DNA of 64,000 nt. Origin: Takakia lepidozioides (taxonomy: Eukaryota; Streptophyta; Takakiopsida; Takakiales; Takakiaceae). The notes under the pieces are model-generated. The model worked only from the letters and a program-made list of their open reading frames with translations. It had not been told where the DNA came from and searched no databases. The position numbers and the translations under genes are program-made. The DNA lies in contig CM060732.1 in NCBI GenBank assembly GCA_030704615.1, forward strand, positions 39,971,053 through 40,035,052, read 5' to 3'. Positions 8,169-20,296 of this stretch are shown here, piece by piece (within the stretch, counting starts at the first letter, position 1; each line of letters begins with the position of its first letter).

Positions 8169-10394
8169 ATGGCAGGGTCGAATCAGGCGCAGTTATTTGT
8201 TGGATTGGGTAGTACCTCCACCAACACCACAGTTTCTGAAAGACAACCAAAAGGAGTCAGCAAAAACTCTTCTAGCAGTTGTGGGGACATGAGGACACTA
8301 TGTGAGGCAGGACGACTGAAAGAGGCGCTGAACATTTTGAACAAGCAACGCACCCTCGCAAACTCCAAAGATTATGTGTGTATCTTGCAAGAGTGCATTA
8401 ACATGAAAGGCCTAGAAGAGGGACGGCAGGTTCACGCACACATAATCCAAAGTGGTTTCAAGCCAAACACGTTTCTACTCAATGCCCTTGTGAACATGTA
8501 CGCTAAGTGCAGTAGCCTGGTGGATGCACGCCAAGTGTTTGACAAAATGCCTGACCGAGATGTGTTTACGTGGAACATAATGATAGCAGGATACGCCAAG
8601 CATGGGTGTGCTAGGGAGGCTGTTGAGCTCTATAAGGAAATGCAACAGGAAGGGGTGACACGTAGCAAAGTGACTTTCACTTGTGCTCTCAATGCATGTG
8701 CCGGCCTAGGAAGCTTGGAAAAGGGCAAGGAGGTTCATGATGACATCATCAAAGGTGGAATTGGGCAAGATATCATTCTGGAGAATACCCTTGTCGACAT
8801 GTATTCCAAATGTGGGAGTATGAAGGATGCACATCGAGTGTTCAGCAATATGGCTACTCGAACTGTGGTCTCATGGAATGCCATTATCACAGGATATGCC
8901 CAGCATGGGTGTGGGAGGGAAGCTTACGAGATGTACGAGCAGATGCAACGGGAAGGGGTGACACCCAGCCGGATCACATTCACTTGCGTCCTGAATGCTT
9001 GTGCTAGCCTGGGAGCCCTTGAAAAAGGCAAAGAGGTCCATGCTGATATCATCAAATCTGGGATTGCACCAGATATCATTCTGGAGACTGCCCTTGCTGA
9101 CATGTATGCCAAATTGGGGAGCATGGAGGATGCGCAGCAAGCGTTTGACAATATGGCTCACAAAAATGTGGTGTCATGGAATGCCATGATTGCAGGATAT
9201 GCTCAGCATGGGTTTGGTAGGGAGGCTTTCGAGATCTATGAGCAGATGCAACGGGAAGGGGTGACACCCAACAGGGTCACATTCATTTGTGTTCTAAATG
9301 CATGTGCCAGCCTGGGAGCCCTGGAAAAGGGCAAAGAGATCCATTCTAACATCATGAAAGCTGGAATTCCTCCTTATATTAATTTGGAGAACACCCTTGT
9401 TAACATGTATGCCAAATGCGGGAGTGTAGAAGATGCTTATCAAGTGTTCAACAACATGGTTGAACGAAATGTTGTCTCCTGGAATGCCATGATTGCAGGA
9501 TATGCTCAGAATGGGTGTGGTAAGGAGGCCCTGCACCTATTTGACCAAATGCAAGAACAACGCTTGAAGCCAGACAGTGTTACGTTCATATCTCTTTTCT
9601 CTGTATGTAGCCATGTTGGCCTAGTGGATGAAGGCCGTCGTTACTTTGATTCCATGAGTCGAGACCATGGCCTCACTCCCACAGTGGAGCATTTTGGCTG
9701 CATTGTGGACCTTCTTGGCCGTGCAGGGCAATTGGAGGAGGCAGAGGACCTCATTAACAAAATGCCAATCGAGGCACATGCTGGAGTGTGGAGGGCCTTG
9801 CTTGGTGCCTGCAGAATCTATGGCGATGTAAAGGTAGCAGAACGTGCGGCAAAAAACATTCTCAAGACTGACCCACAGCACCCTGGAGCTTATGTGCTGC
9901 TGTCAAACATCTATGCTGCAGCTGGCAGGTGGGATGATAAAGCACAGGTGAGAAAAATGATGCTGGAAAGAGGTGTCAGGAAGGAGCCAGGGCGCAGCTG
10001 CATTGAGGTCAACAATGGAGTCCATTCATTCTTTGTAGAAGACAAGTCGCATCCACAAATTGAAGAAATTCATGCTGAACTGAAGAGATTGTATGGCAGG
10101 ATGAAGGAGGCCGGGTACCTGCCTGACACACGCTTTGTATTGCATGATGTGGAGGAGGAGCAAAAGGAATTTTCTCTTTGCCACCACAGTGAGAAGCTGG
10201 CCATTGCCTTAGGGATTCTCTGCACACCCCCTGGGTCATCTATCCGAATCACCAAGAACCTGCGCGTGTGTGGTGACTGCCATGCCGCCACTAAGTTTAT
10301 CTCCAAGATAGTTGGACGACCTGTTGTTGTACGCGATGCCAATCGCTTCCACCACTTCCAAGATGGGGTTTGTTCCTGTGGGGATTACTGGTGA
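8169..10394 (+). CDS. DYW-class pentatricopeptide repeat protein (organellar C-to-U RNA editing factor)
   Basis: This intronless 741-residue PLS-class PPR protein has E, E+ and DYW domains. Such proteins bind single organellar RNAs through the PPR array and edit a cytidine with the DYW deaminase. Four array units each span exactly 101 codons (unit starts at 8571, 8874, 9177 and 9480), with many identical stretches such as LNACASLGALEKGKE. The deaminase zinc signature is visible as His673-x-Glu675 (HHSEKLA) and Cys701-x2-Cys704-His705 (CGDCH). The protein ends in the canonical tripeptide DYW. The catalytic residues are intact, so an active enzyme is expected. The N-terminus is Ser/Thr-rich, compatible with organelle import, but I cannot say which organelle. 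Related pseudogene pieces lie at 43.9-45.1 and 51.0-52.9 kb. Confidence 0.97.
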   Translation: MAGSNQAQLFVGLGSTSTNTTVSERQPKGVSKNSSSSCGDMRTLCEAGRLKEALNILNKQRTLANSKDYVCILQECINMKGLEEGRQVHAHIIQSGFKPNTFLLNALVNMYAKCSSLVDARQVFDKMPDRDVFTWNIMIAGYAKHGCAREAVELYKEMQQEGVTRSKVTFTCALNACAGLGSLEKGKEVHDDIIKGGIGQDIILENTLVDMYSKCGSMKDAHRVFSNMATRTVVSWNAIITGYAQHGCGREAYEMYEQMQREGVTPSRITFTCVLNACASLGALEKGKEVHADIIKSGIAPDIILETALADMYAKLGSMEDAQQAFDNMAHKNVVSWNAMIAGYAQHGFGREAFEIYEQMQREGVTPNRVTFICVLNACASLGALEKGKEIHSNIMKAGIPPYINLENTLVNMYAKCGSVEDAYQVFNNMVERNVVSWNAMIAGYAQNGCGKEALHLFDQMQEQRLKPDSVTFISLFSVCSHVGLVDEGRRYFDSMSRDHGLTPTVEHFGCIVDLLGRAGQLEEAEDLINKMPIEAHAGVWRALLGACRIYGDVKVAERAAKNILKTDPQHPGAYVLLSNIYAAAGRWDDKAQVRKMMLERGVRKEPGRSCIEVNNGVHSFFVEDKSHPQIEEIHAELKRLYGRMKEAGYLPDTRFVLHDVEEEQKEFSLCHHSEKLAIALGILCTPPGSSIRITKNLRVCGDCHAATKFISKIVGRPVVVRDANRFHHFQDGVCSCGDYW
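8571..9782 (+). repeat. Four 303-nt tandem PLS units inside the PPR gene
   Basis: The codon TGG of the motif VSWNA begins at 8571, 8874, 9177 and 9480, exactly 303 bases apart. Units 2 and 3 are close to identical over long stretches, for example GAGCAGATGCAACGGGAAGG in both. This shows recent in-gene duplication of a P-L-S triplet rather than ancient divergence. Confidence 0.9.
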
Positions 10395-12220
10395 AACACT
10401 GACATGCATGAAAGACAATGCCTGAGGATAGGTTGTCACAATGGTATAAGCCAAGTACAACCGTGAAGGAAATATTGAAGGAAATATTGTATCGTGAATG
10501 TTAGTACCACAAGGAATGTGACACCAGCTGACATGTGTCTCTCTCTCCACAAGGCTACAGCAAACATCTCATGAGTATACTCTCTCTGTATAAAAATTTC
10601 AGGTGATTTGACGCATCATTAGGAAGATTGTAACAAAATTCCAAGCCCAACATTTGTAGTGTACTCCAATTTGAGAGTGAAAAAACGGTTTGACTTCCGA
10701 AAATGATTTTTCCTTGATACAGGCCACCCAGATTCTGATTATGAGGCACCTAAAGCATGTTGGCCCAAAATTAGAGCCCAAAATTTCAGAGCCCAAATCC
10801 AAAATCTCAGAAGGGTTGCTTTGTATGGGAAAATAGGGGGGATAAGAAAGACCTTAAAGTACAATTGACACCCAAATGAGCCTTAGGGTGTCCAAATTTT
10901 CATGGGAACCAGAAATTTCTTTGGTCATATTGTTCCTTGCTTGATTATTCACTACCTTGAAACAAACATTCATCATTCTAATCTACATGCAGAGATTTCC
11001 ATTTTTTGCCATCTGTTGCCTGAGCCGGCAGTAAGTTCCAGCCAGAAAGAACGCCAAACCCCGTACCCCAATAAGAGCCCCGGGACAGCCGATGTTTCGT
11101 CCTTTGAATTGAACCGACAGACAACCTATCTCTAATTCACAACTGTCTTCCTATGTAGAGGTTGGGTAGCCTGTGAGCGTGCTCCGGCATCCGCTCAGGT
11201 GAGCACAAGGGCATATTCCCCGAATTTCTGCGAAATTTTCACAGCGAAACGAAATTGGCAAAACTTATAACAATTATGCGAAACTAACACATAAAGAACA
11301 AGTAGCCCCTATACCTGATGAACATGTTACCCTATAGGCGTGGCTTTTTCTCAATGCGAAACCCACCCGCTCCTTAGGTTTGTGCCCATATCACATATCA
11401 TTTCTCAATGCAAAATTCACCTAAGCTATCATTTCTCAATGCGAAATTCACCGTCGTCGCTATAGGTTTAGGGTTTCTGGCTACACTACTGAAGGTTTTG
11501 CCTCCCTAAATTGGCAGATGTACCGTACAAATGCACCAATACTATACCCGCTTATGGTTTTATTCCGTTTTGAAAATATATAACTCATATGACCGAGGTT
11601 TAAAAACATAAAATTCCCATAACCATGGGTTGTGCTCACGCGCTGCTCCCAAACCCCCTATGTATATGCTTACTGCGAGCACCTGTATCACCCCATAAAC
11701 CCAGCAAACAGTAAATAGAGCCGTATATGATCCCAGAATTGGGGGGAGTTGAACTTCCCGATCTACCCAGTGCGAAGAGAGTTCCCTTCCCAAAGCAGCA
11801 AGCATTTGATTCACCCCAAAAAACACAAACCACAAGCATGAGCTATACTGTCTCGACCCAAAAATGTGAAACCACCCAAACACATGAATACCCAAACACA
11901 GACCTTACACACCCATGTCACTAGGGGCTATTCTTGAAGGTCAAAAGACAAAAAGATGATTGAGCGGCCAATGGGGAGGGTAGGCAAGGTGTTGGAATGG
12001 ATGATATGTGAGGCCAAGTATACAGGCTAGCATAAAATGAGGGTATCTGAGACCAAGGTTATACACATCATGTTTGTCACGTCAAATCACGTCAGACCTG
12101 AAACGACCCGCGTCACGTCGGTTTACCGAAATTTCAGTAAAAAAAACATTATGGTAAAAAATGGCCTCCTCATCCGTCACGTTGTATTGTCACGGTGGCT
12201 TAGGTATGAATGTCTCGTAA
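10395..12220. other. Intergenic region, no gene recognised
   Basis: I see no coding signal here. The phrase TTTCTCAATGCGAAA or a one-base variant recurs at about 11,347, 11,402 and 11,431, each followed by a C-rich stretch, suggesting a short local repeat. The remainder is AT-rich and of unknown origin. Confidence 0.4.
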
Positions 12221-12227
12221 ATTGCTC

Positions 12228-12645
12228 CGACAACCAATATTGGCGATCGTTTTTTTTTTTTTTTTTTTTCAATGCATGCGACCGTCAATATCGGGGGTCA
12301 CAACATTTTTTTTTTAACATATGCATACGACCACCAATATGCGCGGTCGTAGCATTTTATTTTATTAATAAATGCATGCTGGAGTTCACCAAAAAAAAAT
12401 TAAAATTAAAATGCATGTGACCGCCAATATTGGCGGTTGCAACATTTTCTTTATTTTCAAAATGCTTGCGATTGCAATATTATTGGTGGTCGCAACAATG
12501 TTTTTATTTTCTAAAATCCTGCATTAAAAATAAAACAAATACTGCACATGATTTTTAAAAATAAATAATATGCTGCGACGGCCAATATTTTCAGTCGCGG
12601 GCATTTTAATTATTTTAAAACACCTATGACCGCCAATATGCCCTG
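12228..12645. repeat. Array of palindromic units built on GACCGCCAATATTGGCGGTC
   Basis: At least seven diverged units recur at about 12,228, 12,275, 12,325, 12,415, 12,467, 12,573 and 12,626. The clearest copy reads GTGACCGCCAATATTGGCGG at about 12,416. Each unit is a near-palindrome of about 24 bp, usually preceded by a GCATGC-like block and followed by CAACATTTT and a T-rich spacer of 20-60 bp. A half-unit recurs far away at about 15,535. No coding potential is seen. Confidence 0.75.
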
Positions 12646-12769
12646 GATGATTGGTTGTTCAACAGACAAAGGTGGAGGCCATTGCATGCATTCCACGTCC
12701 CACAGATGTGAGCAGAGTATGTGCTTTTATAGGATTGGCAAACTGCTATTGACGGTTTGTCAGGGATTT

Positions 12770-13105
12770 TAGTAGCATTGCAAAGACTCTTTCCAAATTG
12801 ACCAAGGTGGGTCAGGAGTGGCAATAAGAGGAGCAGGAGGAAGCCTTTGGGGAACTCAAGGCTCGATTGACTTCTGGCCTTATCTCGAGGGCGGCCTTTC
12901 CAACTACGTACGGATTGGAGTAAGGTTGGGGATTGGAGCAGTGCTCACATAGGTGGATGATGAGGGAAGAGAGGTTGTAGTAGCATATGCTAGCCGCTCG
13001 AACAATGATGCCGAGGCCAAGTAAAGCTCATATGAAGAAGAGTGTCTAATTGCAGGATGGGCACTAGTTATAGATTGGTGATCAAAAGTGGCACATGTTG
13101 AGTCC
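12770..13105 (+). mobile_element. Ty3/gypsy retrotransposon remnant (RT end and RNase H start)
   Basis: In interrupted frames the plus strand gives EEAFGELKARLTS, then an IGAVL-like stretch, and then GREVVVAYASRSNNDAEAK followed by an in-frame stop and SSYEEECLIAGWAL. This is the order of the RT connection and the early RNase H region of Ty3/gypsy pol (QKAFEELKxxLT, GAVLxQ, AYASRxL..AExxYxxxExE). Stops and frame changes show it is dead. I found no LTRs nearby. Confidence 0.8.
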
Positions 13106-16026
13106 ATTGGAAGTCCATGGGAAAAAATAATAAATAAATGAGTCTATTGCTTTCATTTTATTTTTAAAAAATAGATAGTATTATACATAACATTTTTAGT
13201 AAAGAGTCCCTCCTCAAACATTGAAAACATTATTTATTATATATTTTAATCTTTAATTTGAAAAAATATTCGAAATCTAGAGTTTACAACCACTTGTCCA
13301 TATACCACATGGCACCTCTAGATTATAGGTTTGTATGTCTTTTTAGTTACAGGCGACACCTCAATCAACTTGTTTTTATTTGCAAAATAGTCCATAGCTC
13401 TCAATTCCTAAGATAACTAGTCGAAATAAAAGTGGATTTGGGTTGGATTTAAAAATGGCACCATGTTTTCCTTTGTGCCATTGTATGAGTGTACATGATG
13501 TTGTTTTAGTCCATAAGATTTTATATGTAACATCTGCACTCCACAGTAATCAATTTTTAAAAGTCCATGGCTCTCTGGTTCATGATTGTTTTTGTAATCT
13601 AACAATTGGTACACATACCTATTGTAGTTAGAAACCCTACACCATATAAATTTAGATGAAATATTGAGTTGTTGGACAAATAAAAGCATGGAGGGAGGTC
13701 ACTACAGAAACTGCCATGTTACGCAAAAATTGAGACACCCAATCCTGCAAATACCCAATTTCGGAACTTATCGTCCATTGTTTGTGTATTTGATTTTTGC
13801 GGATATTTTTCTCTTGTAGGTTCCTTTAACTACTTTAATGGTCTTCACATCCTCTACATCCTTGGTTTCTTCCTCAGTAACGTCCTCCATTTTAGCAGCC
13901 AGCACAAACTCCTCAAACTGAGTCGTGGCATCCTCTCAGAATATGTTTGTTGGTTGATTGTATAAATTTTGTACTCTACATCATGCACCCATTGAAAAAA
14001 TTACATAATCTTCAAAGTTTTTGTATTTCCTTCAAACAGGTCAAATTACAAGATAAGATCCGTGCCTAAACCCCCTAAGGATTTAAATTCAGGGTTTTTC
14101 ATTCTTAACCGAATTTCGATGTCTTTAATATGGCCAGTTGAAACTCCCAGCTAGTGGTGGCCGACGAGTTCATCATTTCAATTAATGTACACAAGTCTTC
14201 ATCGGTGTTACAATCTAACAGCTGAAATTTATGTGTACAGGGTATGAGCGCAGTTATCCATGCCAACCGGAGTTGAAGGGCTGATTATGTACTGCAGATT
14301 TTTTTTATTTTGTGATGGCAACATCAGTTTGCTTTTCATGATAATGTCGAATAACTAGATTGGTTCTCTATACATTAGAACAAATTGCGGCCTGTATGTA
14401 AACCCTTGGAGTGCTCACCAGTCCAACCCATGTCCAGCTTCCAAGTCGCTTGAATTGTAGGCTGTGATTGCCCGTAGGACGTTAAATCTTAGTGTCATTA
14501 GTCCCTTCCAGGTTCTTAATAATTGTGCTGCAATAATACACTCTGAAGCTTGGAAAACAAAGAATTCATATGAATCTAACAACTCCGAATGCAACCCCTC
14601 GGTACTTAAAAGTAGCAAGACTCGAGGAGGTTTCCTCAAGCTTAAAATTGCAGTTGGCATCTAGAAATTGTGCTTGCACACAGCCGCGTAACTTAGGTGT
14701 GTTGCTTACATCTGATTGCTTAATCTGCAAAGGCTCCGTGCAACGGATGAATCCCACATAATCCCATATCGAGAATTTCTTGTATTAATTATCTATATTG
14801 CAATTGCATCCTCAATTTTTCAATCAGCTAGTAAATTTATACACATTTTTGTGATTGCATATGCTCCATTGTCTTTTGTCCATTCTGCATAGTCACTGCA
14901 ATCTTGAGGGTTTTTGGAGATGACATGCTTATTTCATATTTTTATAGTTTTGATATTTAATGCACTTCTAAAGGAAATAAAAGTTGTAGATTACACTAGG
15001 GGCATGCCGTTGAAATGGGGCCACTAGGAAAATTTTGCAAGCTTTGGTGATTGATCAAGGCCATGTGGACCAGCCATTTCCTCGTTTTGAGTGGAGAAAA
15101 AGATCCATAGATATGGCGCATTTAGAAGATGGAAACCTGACCTCCTCTCCCATTCGGTTACCTTTTTACAAGCATCATTTGATCAAATCAACTATGTCAT
15201 GCCAAGTGATACATGGGGGAACCAAGCGTGCTAATTCAGGCTTCCCCACTTACACAAATTCCTATATATCTAAGGGGGTCTCCTCTCTCACATTTGTCAC
15301 ATGTCATGTCCACTTCTGGACATCCTCTACGGTTACTGATGCGCGAATTAAACTAAGTTTCCTAAGATTTCGATATGGCCCAATACGTGGGTAACCAATG
15401 ACGTAACTTGTTTTAACCTTTGTTATACCCTGGTTCCTAACAAACATTGCACGCTATGCAGTGCCTAGCCTCCCCCAAATAGACCCATGGCCACACTTGG
15501 CTCTCCATGGTAACCCCACCACCCTGTAAATGCGTGCGACCGCCAATAGATCAATGACTAATAAGTAGTTTCCATATTTTCCTATCAATGCTTACTTCAT
15601 GAGATTTATGGGCAATGGCAGCCTTTTAGCTTCCCACCCTCCATCATGGAATGTCATGAATCAATGATTGTAGAACAAGGAAATATGAGTTTAACACTTG
15701 GCCTTTGAGTTGTAAAATCTAGTTTCAAGCTGAGGTGTACAGGTCTTCAAGGACAGACCCCTTATATTCTTTGTGGCAAGCAAGGGCCATCACTCCCGGC
15801 ACGTAGCTCTCTTCCCCTTGCTGATGGTGGACCTCCTTCTAATTCTAGAGCTTTCCAAAGAATCCCAAAAAAATAGGATGAGGCGATGGTCCCCCTTCTA
15901 GAAGGCTCCACCACTGCCTTCAGACGGTATATAAAGAGGGTTTATTCCACCTTCACCTTAATTTGGTGGACTTTGCAAGCAAGCCCCTTTTTTAAAAAGT
16001 AAATTTGGAACCTCAACCATCTTCAA
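13106..16026. other. Gene-poor, AT-rich region
   Basis: No gene is recognised. On the minus strand around 13,950-13,840 an acidic stretch (ATTQFEEFVLAAKMEDVT) looks protein-like, but I cannot assign it; it may be another retroelement fragment. An open frame of 119 codons at 15,035-15,394 has no recognisable motif. A half-unit of the palindromic repeat lies at about 15,535. Confidence 0.35.
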
Positions 16027-16890
16027 ATGAATAGAATTGTCAATAAAGCCAATAAAGTACCCCAGTCCATAGAAATAATTAATTTGGGCGCGGTCTGCGA
16101 GCACCCAATGTCGGGCTTCGAGTGGGTAAGACTAGGGTTTATTTTATTTTATTTTTGGGTAGTTACTATACATGTGTCAAGTGAGGGGAGGTGGGGGTTG
16201 TTTGGGATTGACACGTATGGGAAGAGCAACATTTTAGACCGCTGGATAACGGCCTGCCCCTTTAGCAAGTATGTATTCACTGTTATCCAGATCAAGCGAA
16301 CATCGCAGAAGCAAAGCCCCCTTGTGCATCATCGCGGAAGCCGCGCAGTGCAGACTGTTTTTACTGGCAGTCATAATGGCGTGGTCGCAAACGCCGCTTC
16401 CAAGCCTTGCCGCTCCCTCCCGAGGGGTGGCAATGGCCCGGAGACCCGCATCTCCAAGAAGCCACATGATAGGAAATGGCAGGCTTTGACGCCCGTCCGA
16501 ATAAGGCTGTTGTACACAGTCGTTCTGTCAGGTCAGGGGATGCCCCGGTTCCAGGGGAACACAGGCCATGCTAGTTCCATAACTTGGGCCCTTGGACGGG
16601 ACCTTCAGGTGCCGGCTCTTGGACGATGTAGATGGCAGGTTTTGACACCCGGGTTCCATGGGAACACACCATGACACCCCTTACTTACTGGCGCGCTAAA
16701 ACGGTGAATGGCGCCATTATGGACAGCCGCGATATGCCAGTAGAAGTCAGCATCCGACGGTCACAGAATTACGTACCCAACATTTCAAACAGGTTGCTGT
16801 TCAAACCTCGGTAAGGTACTCGTAAACATTGGCTCAGAATTTTGTGTGGCCTCGTCGTTATGAGGCTGGTCAGACGACCGTCAGGCCGTC
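16027..16890. other. GC-richer block with a long but unrecognised open frame
   Basis: A 215-codon frame runs from 16,027 to 16,674 on the plus strand. Its N-terminal part has a hydrophobic stretch (FILFYFWVVTIHV) and the rest is basic and Gly/Pro-rich. I recognise no domain, and the composition differs from the confident genes here. It may be chance or a decayed element. Confidence 0.2.
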
Positions 16891-16898
16891 TCATTAAT

Positions 16899-17075
16899 AT
16901 AGGAGCAAACTACCTTCATGCGTAAGGACTTCGAAATTTTTTGGCATATGAATTTTACAACTACCTCCATGCAGGTAATTTTAGGATTTTCTACATGAAG
17001 GTAGTTGCAAAACCAAGCTGAACTACTTGCATGAGAGTAGTTGCATACCACCTCTGTGGAGGTAGTTACAATAAG
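16899..17075. repeat. Cluster of inverted ACTACCTCCATG-type repeats
   Basis: Motifs of the form AACTACCTCCATG (about 16,906 and 16,959) and their reverse complement CATGAAGGTAGTTGCA (about 16,994), with variants near 17,021, 17,031 and 17,049-17,068, alternate within 170 bp. They can pair in several hairpin combinations. No coding signal is seen. Confidence 0.6.
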
Positions 17076-20000
17076 CACCAACCACCGGAACTACGTTCAA
17101 GGAATGGAACCCGAAGCCTGCATCGATACATCGCCATCGACCTACCACTAGACCACAACCTCCGCCGTGCCAACTATTTGACGTTTTTTCAATATATAAG
17201 AGAAACAGGGGAATAGGGATCCTTTTAATGTAGCGGGGCCGCTGTCAGGTCTTGTCCCCTCTGCACCCTGCGGCCTCAGTACGACGAGGCCACACAAAAA
17301 TCTGAGGCGTAAAAATTGAGCGACGGGAGGTCCCTCCTCGTGTACTATCCTTCAAAACATGACATGAGCTCACAGATGGCGCCTGACTCCGCGATACACG
17401 GGATATGTTCCGATTCGATTGGATTCCCTCCAATTCGCGGGATATGCGATTCGAGAGCAAGGGCTATGGCCTGTAGCCTCCCCGCTCCCGCTTTCGGCCC
17501 CTCTGCATTGTTGTCTCTATCCCCCTTCGGCTTGTGAATCTCTTTAGCTCCCTTGAGTAGGAAGGCACATTTTGCTGCCTCTCCCCTGTCTTGGTGTCTG
17601 TTTACCACAGCTGTTCTTTGTGGTGAGAAGGTATAGTCCTCCTCGTTAGCCTTGTCCTTGACCTGTGATCGGAGTTGCAATGGAGAATTCTGGCATGTCA
17701 TATCCAAATCTTATAGTTGCCTGCAAGTCTGTGTATTGCCCATGACATGCTTGTTGCGAATGTCCTGGAGGCATACTTTCTCCAACTTGGTGCCATCATT
17801 TGATGAAAACAAGGGAATGTATATACTTCAAATTCTGGACATTATCCCAGTATTGCATGTCACATGTTAACTTGACAAGGCATGTGTGAATGTAGGAAGA
17901 GCAAGAATTCCCAGATCAAACTGACAAATAGATCAGGCTGGTGTTTCCTTGGAAAAACAACCCCCATCTCCCCCTCAAACAGGTAAATATTTTCATTTAT
18001 CCTTGTTCTTACACAAATGAACGGTTAATTAATTTCCATAGATTATTGGAGAGTAGATAGGAAAAGGATAAATGTGGAGGTTCCTTCTTCAGGTCTAGAT
18101 CTATATACCTCCTATAATCAGCCCTACTATTACACTCAAAATGAACACCTTAAGACAAAAAGATAGAGATGAGCATAACAAACAAAAAAAAGTTATATAT
18201 CCTTAAATATATCCTTGACTGATTTTTGTCCTTTGGATGGAGGTTACATAATCTTCTAATTTTTATGGACCGTTGCCCGGAGGGTAAGCAAAATCCTATT
18301 TACCCACACAACAGGTCAGGTATATAAGGAGTATACAAGGAGGGAGCGCTCTCATCCAGCACGCCACTTACTCTTAATTATGCTACTTATTGGTAACTAC
18401 TTGAGTGGGCTATGCACGCAGGACCCAGTAAAACAAATCATAAAATGGAAGACGCCTTAGGACATTAGTGAGGTTTGCTTCCAAGGGTGGAACAGTTTTC
18501 GTTTGAACCTGGGTACTTGGACTCTAGACCCAGAGTTACTCGAGTCTAGACCCAAAGTTACACTACACAGATGTCTAGTATATAGTGATTGTTGTTTGCT
18601 GCATCCAATATAGAGGTAAGGATTGCCCTCTGTACCCACTACATATGGCTCCCCCAAGCCTTCTTTCCCTCCTTTCTTATCTGATAAAATCGGGTGTCCG
18701 CCAGTTTCTCTCAAATACATATACAGTTACTTTCTTCAATACGAGTTAAAGAGTTACACAACTTCATCTGCAGCAACACAGATTTGTGTACCAACAAATT
18801 TCTTGGATTTCAAGGTCCAAGACTACAAACAGTTTAAGAGACAATGTGAGATAGGATAGTAAATAACAACCACTATCCACTGGAAGATATTCACAGGAAT
18901 AGTATGAATGTACATATACCACCATTCCAATCCTGTATATTGTTTATTTCAAAAAGTCTAAGTGCACAAATCAGGTGATTTGTAGTTACTGAATATAGTA
19001 GTAATAAAGCAAATCTTTGGAAACATTGCAAGAAAAACAGTCTACAAATGAAATGTCTTCAATATATGTCCTTGTACCAGAAGTATCCCATATCTGGGTT
19101 TCTTTGTCACAGCTTGCCGACATACCACACAGCTTTTGATTCCAATCTGTTACCAGAGCAGCAGTAGCACACATAGTCCTTCGTTTGTGCTACACATCAA
19201 AGGAAGCCCTCCCGATTGATAGGACCCTCTTCCACATGGACCACCTTTCTATCCAGACAACTCCTCATGAGACACCGAAGTTTGCAAGTTAGTTTGAAAC
19301 CGAGGTAAGATCAGGCAGTAAAGCCAGAACTCCACCGTAGCATCCACCAGGTTTGCACATGTGCACTCCTGTGATGACAAAGCAGACTTTTAACTGGGAT
19401 GGTTAAAATGGGTCAGGTTTGCAAGTCCCTGCACAAGCAGTTAAATGGACTCGACTTTAGACACCGTGCGGCAGGGAATGCCAACACGAGAGATTGAGTG
19501 GGGACTGAAATCTGCACTGCAGTTCCAACGTCCACATAATATGGTCCCTATTGTCCAGGGGCCGAGCAGCGGCAAGCGAAAGTTAATTTGCTGTTCTCTG
19601 CCAGGAGAGAAGGGCACATTCGAAGGGTAACTTAAAGTCCATCTCGTGCGCCGGAGCGTGGTGTTGTACCAGGGCTTAGCTCTCTGGCAAACACAGGCTC
19701 ACAGTTATCACTGCCTTACCAAGGCATCAAAGTGTCTTGGCAGGAAGCCATGCGGCAGCAGAAACCAATTAGTTTCCATGGGAAACAAATCCCAAGGGAG
19801 TAGTCAGAGTCTGGACAAATTGAAGACCAGAGCTTTGTTGGCATGCTGCACCAGTTAGTTTGATCAGGGCATCCCACCCCTACAGGGACTGGAAGGGACC
19901 ACCACAAAGTCTTCCACTGAGACACCCTTGCTACATGGCAGGAGTAGGACCCAGGATTCTGTTAGCAGTCATCATGTCATGTCAGCAAACACCCAGAGGC

Positions 20001-20296
20001 AGTATTAAGCAGGTACTTGTACGAGTCACCTCTGCACTATCCTTGAAGGCTCCAACGAGGTGATGGACATAGATGATCCAGAGAGGTATCCAGGCTGCAT
20101 CGGCACCCACAGACTGACCCACTGTCAAAACCAAAAAATAAAAATGAATATCATTCATCTACTCCTGCCAACTGTTGACAGCCCTTTGGCATCTAGTCAA
20201 TAACAGTCAATAACAACAGTAAGTACTTAGTATAACAAAACACACATACTCAAAACATATTTTCAGACATACTTCGAATATATACATGCTCACCTC
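17076..20296. other. Gene-poor region, including the importin alpha 3' flank
   Basis: No exon is recognised on either strand. The last few hundred bases before 20,296 are probably the 3' untranslated region of the minus-strand importin alpha gene. A minus-strand frame at 19,174-18,986 contains a WD-like phrase but no repeat structure. Confidence 0.35.

Noticed and set aside
8810-10342. Several open frames antisense to, or overlapping, the PPR gene.
   Set aside because: They mirror the repeated PPR units and are by-products of the strongly biased coding strand.
16027-16674. A 215-codon open frame.
   Set aside because: No domain, unusual composition, no splice context and no homologous phrase that I recognise. 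Not supported as a gene.
18986-19174. A minus-strand phrase resembling one WD40 blade (KETQIWDTSGT).
   Set aside because: A single short stretch with no repeat and no neighbouring exons; most likely chance.
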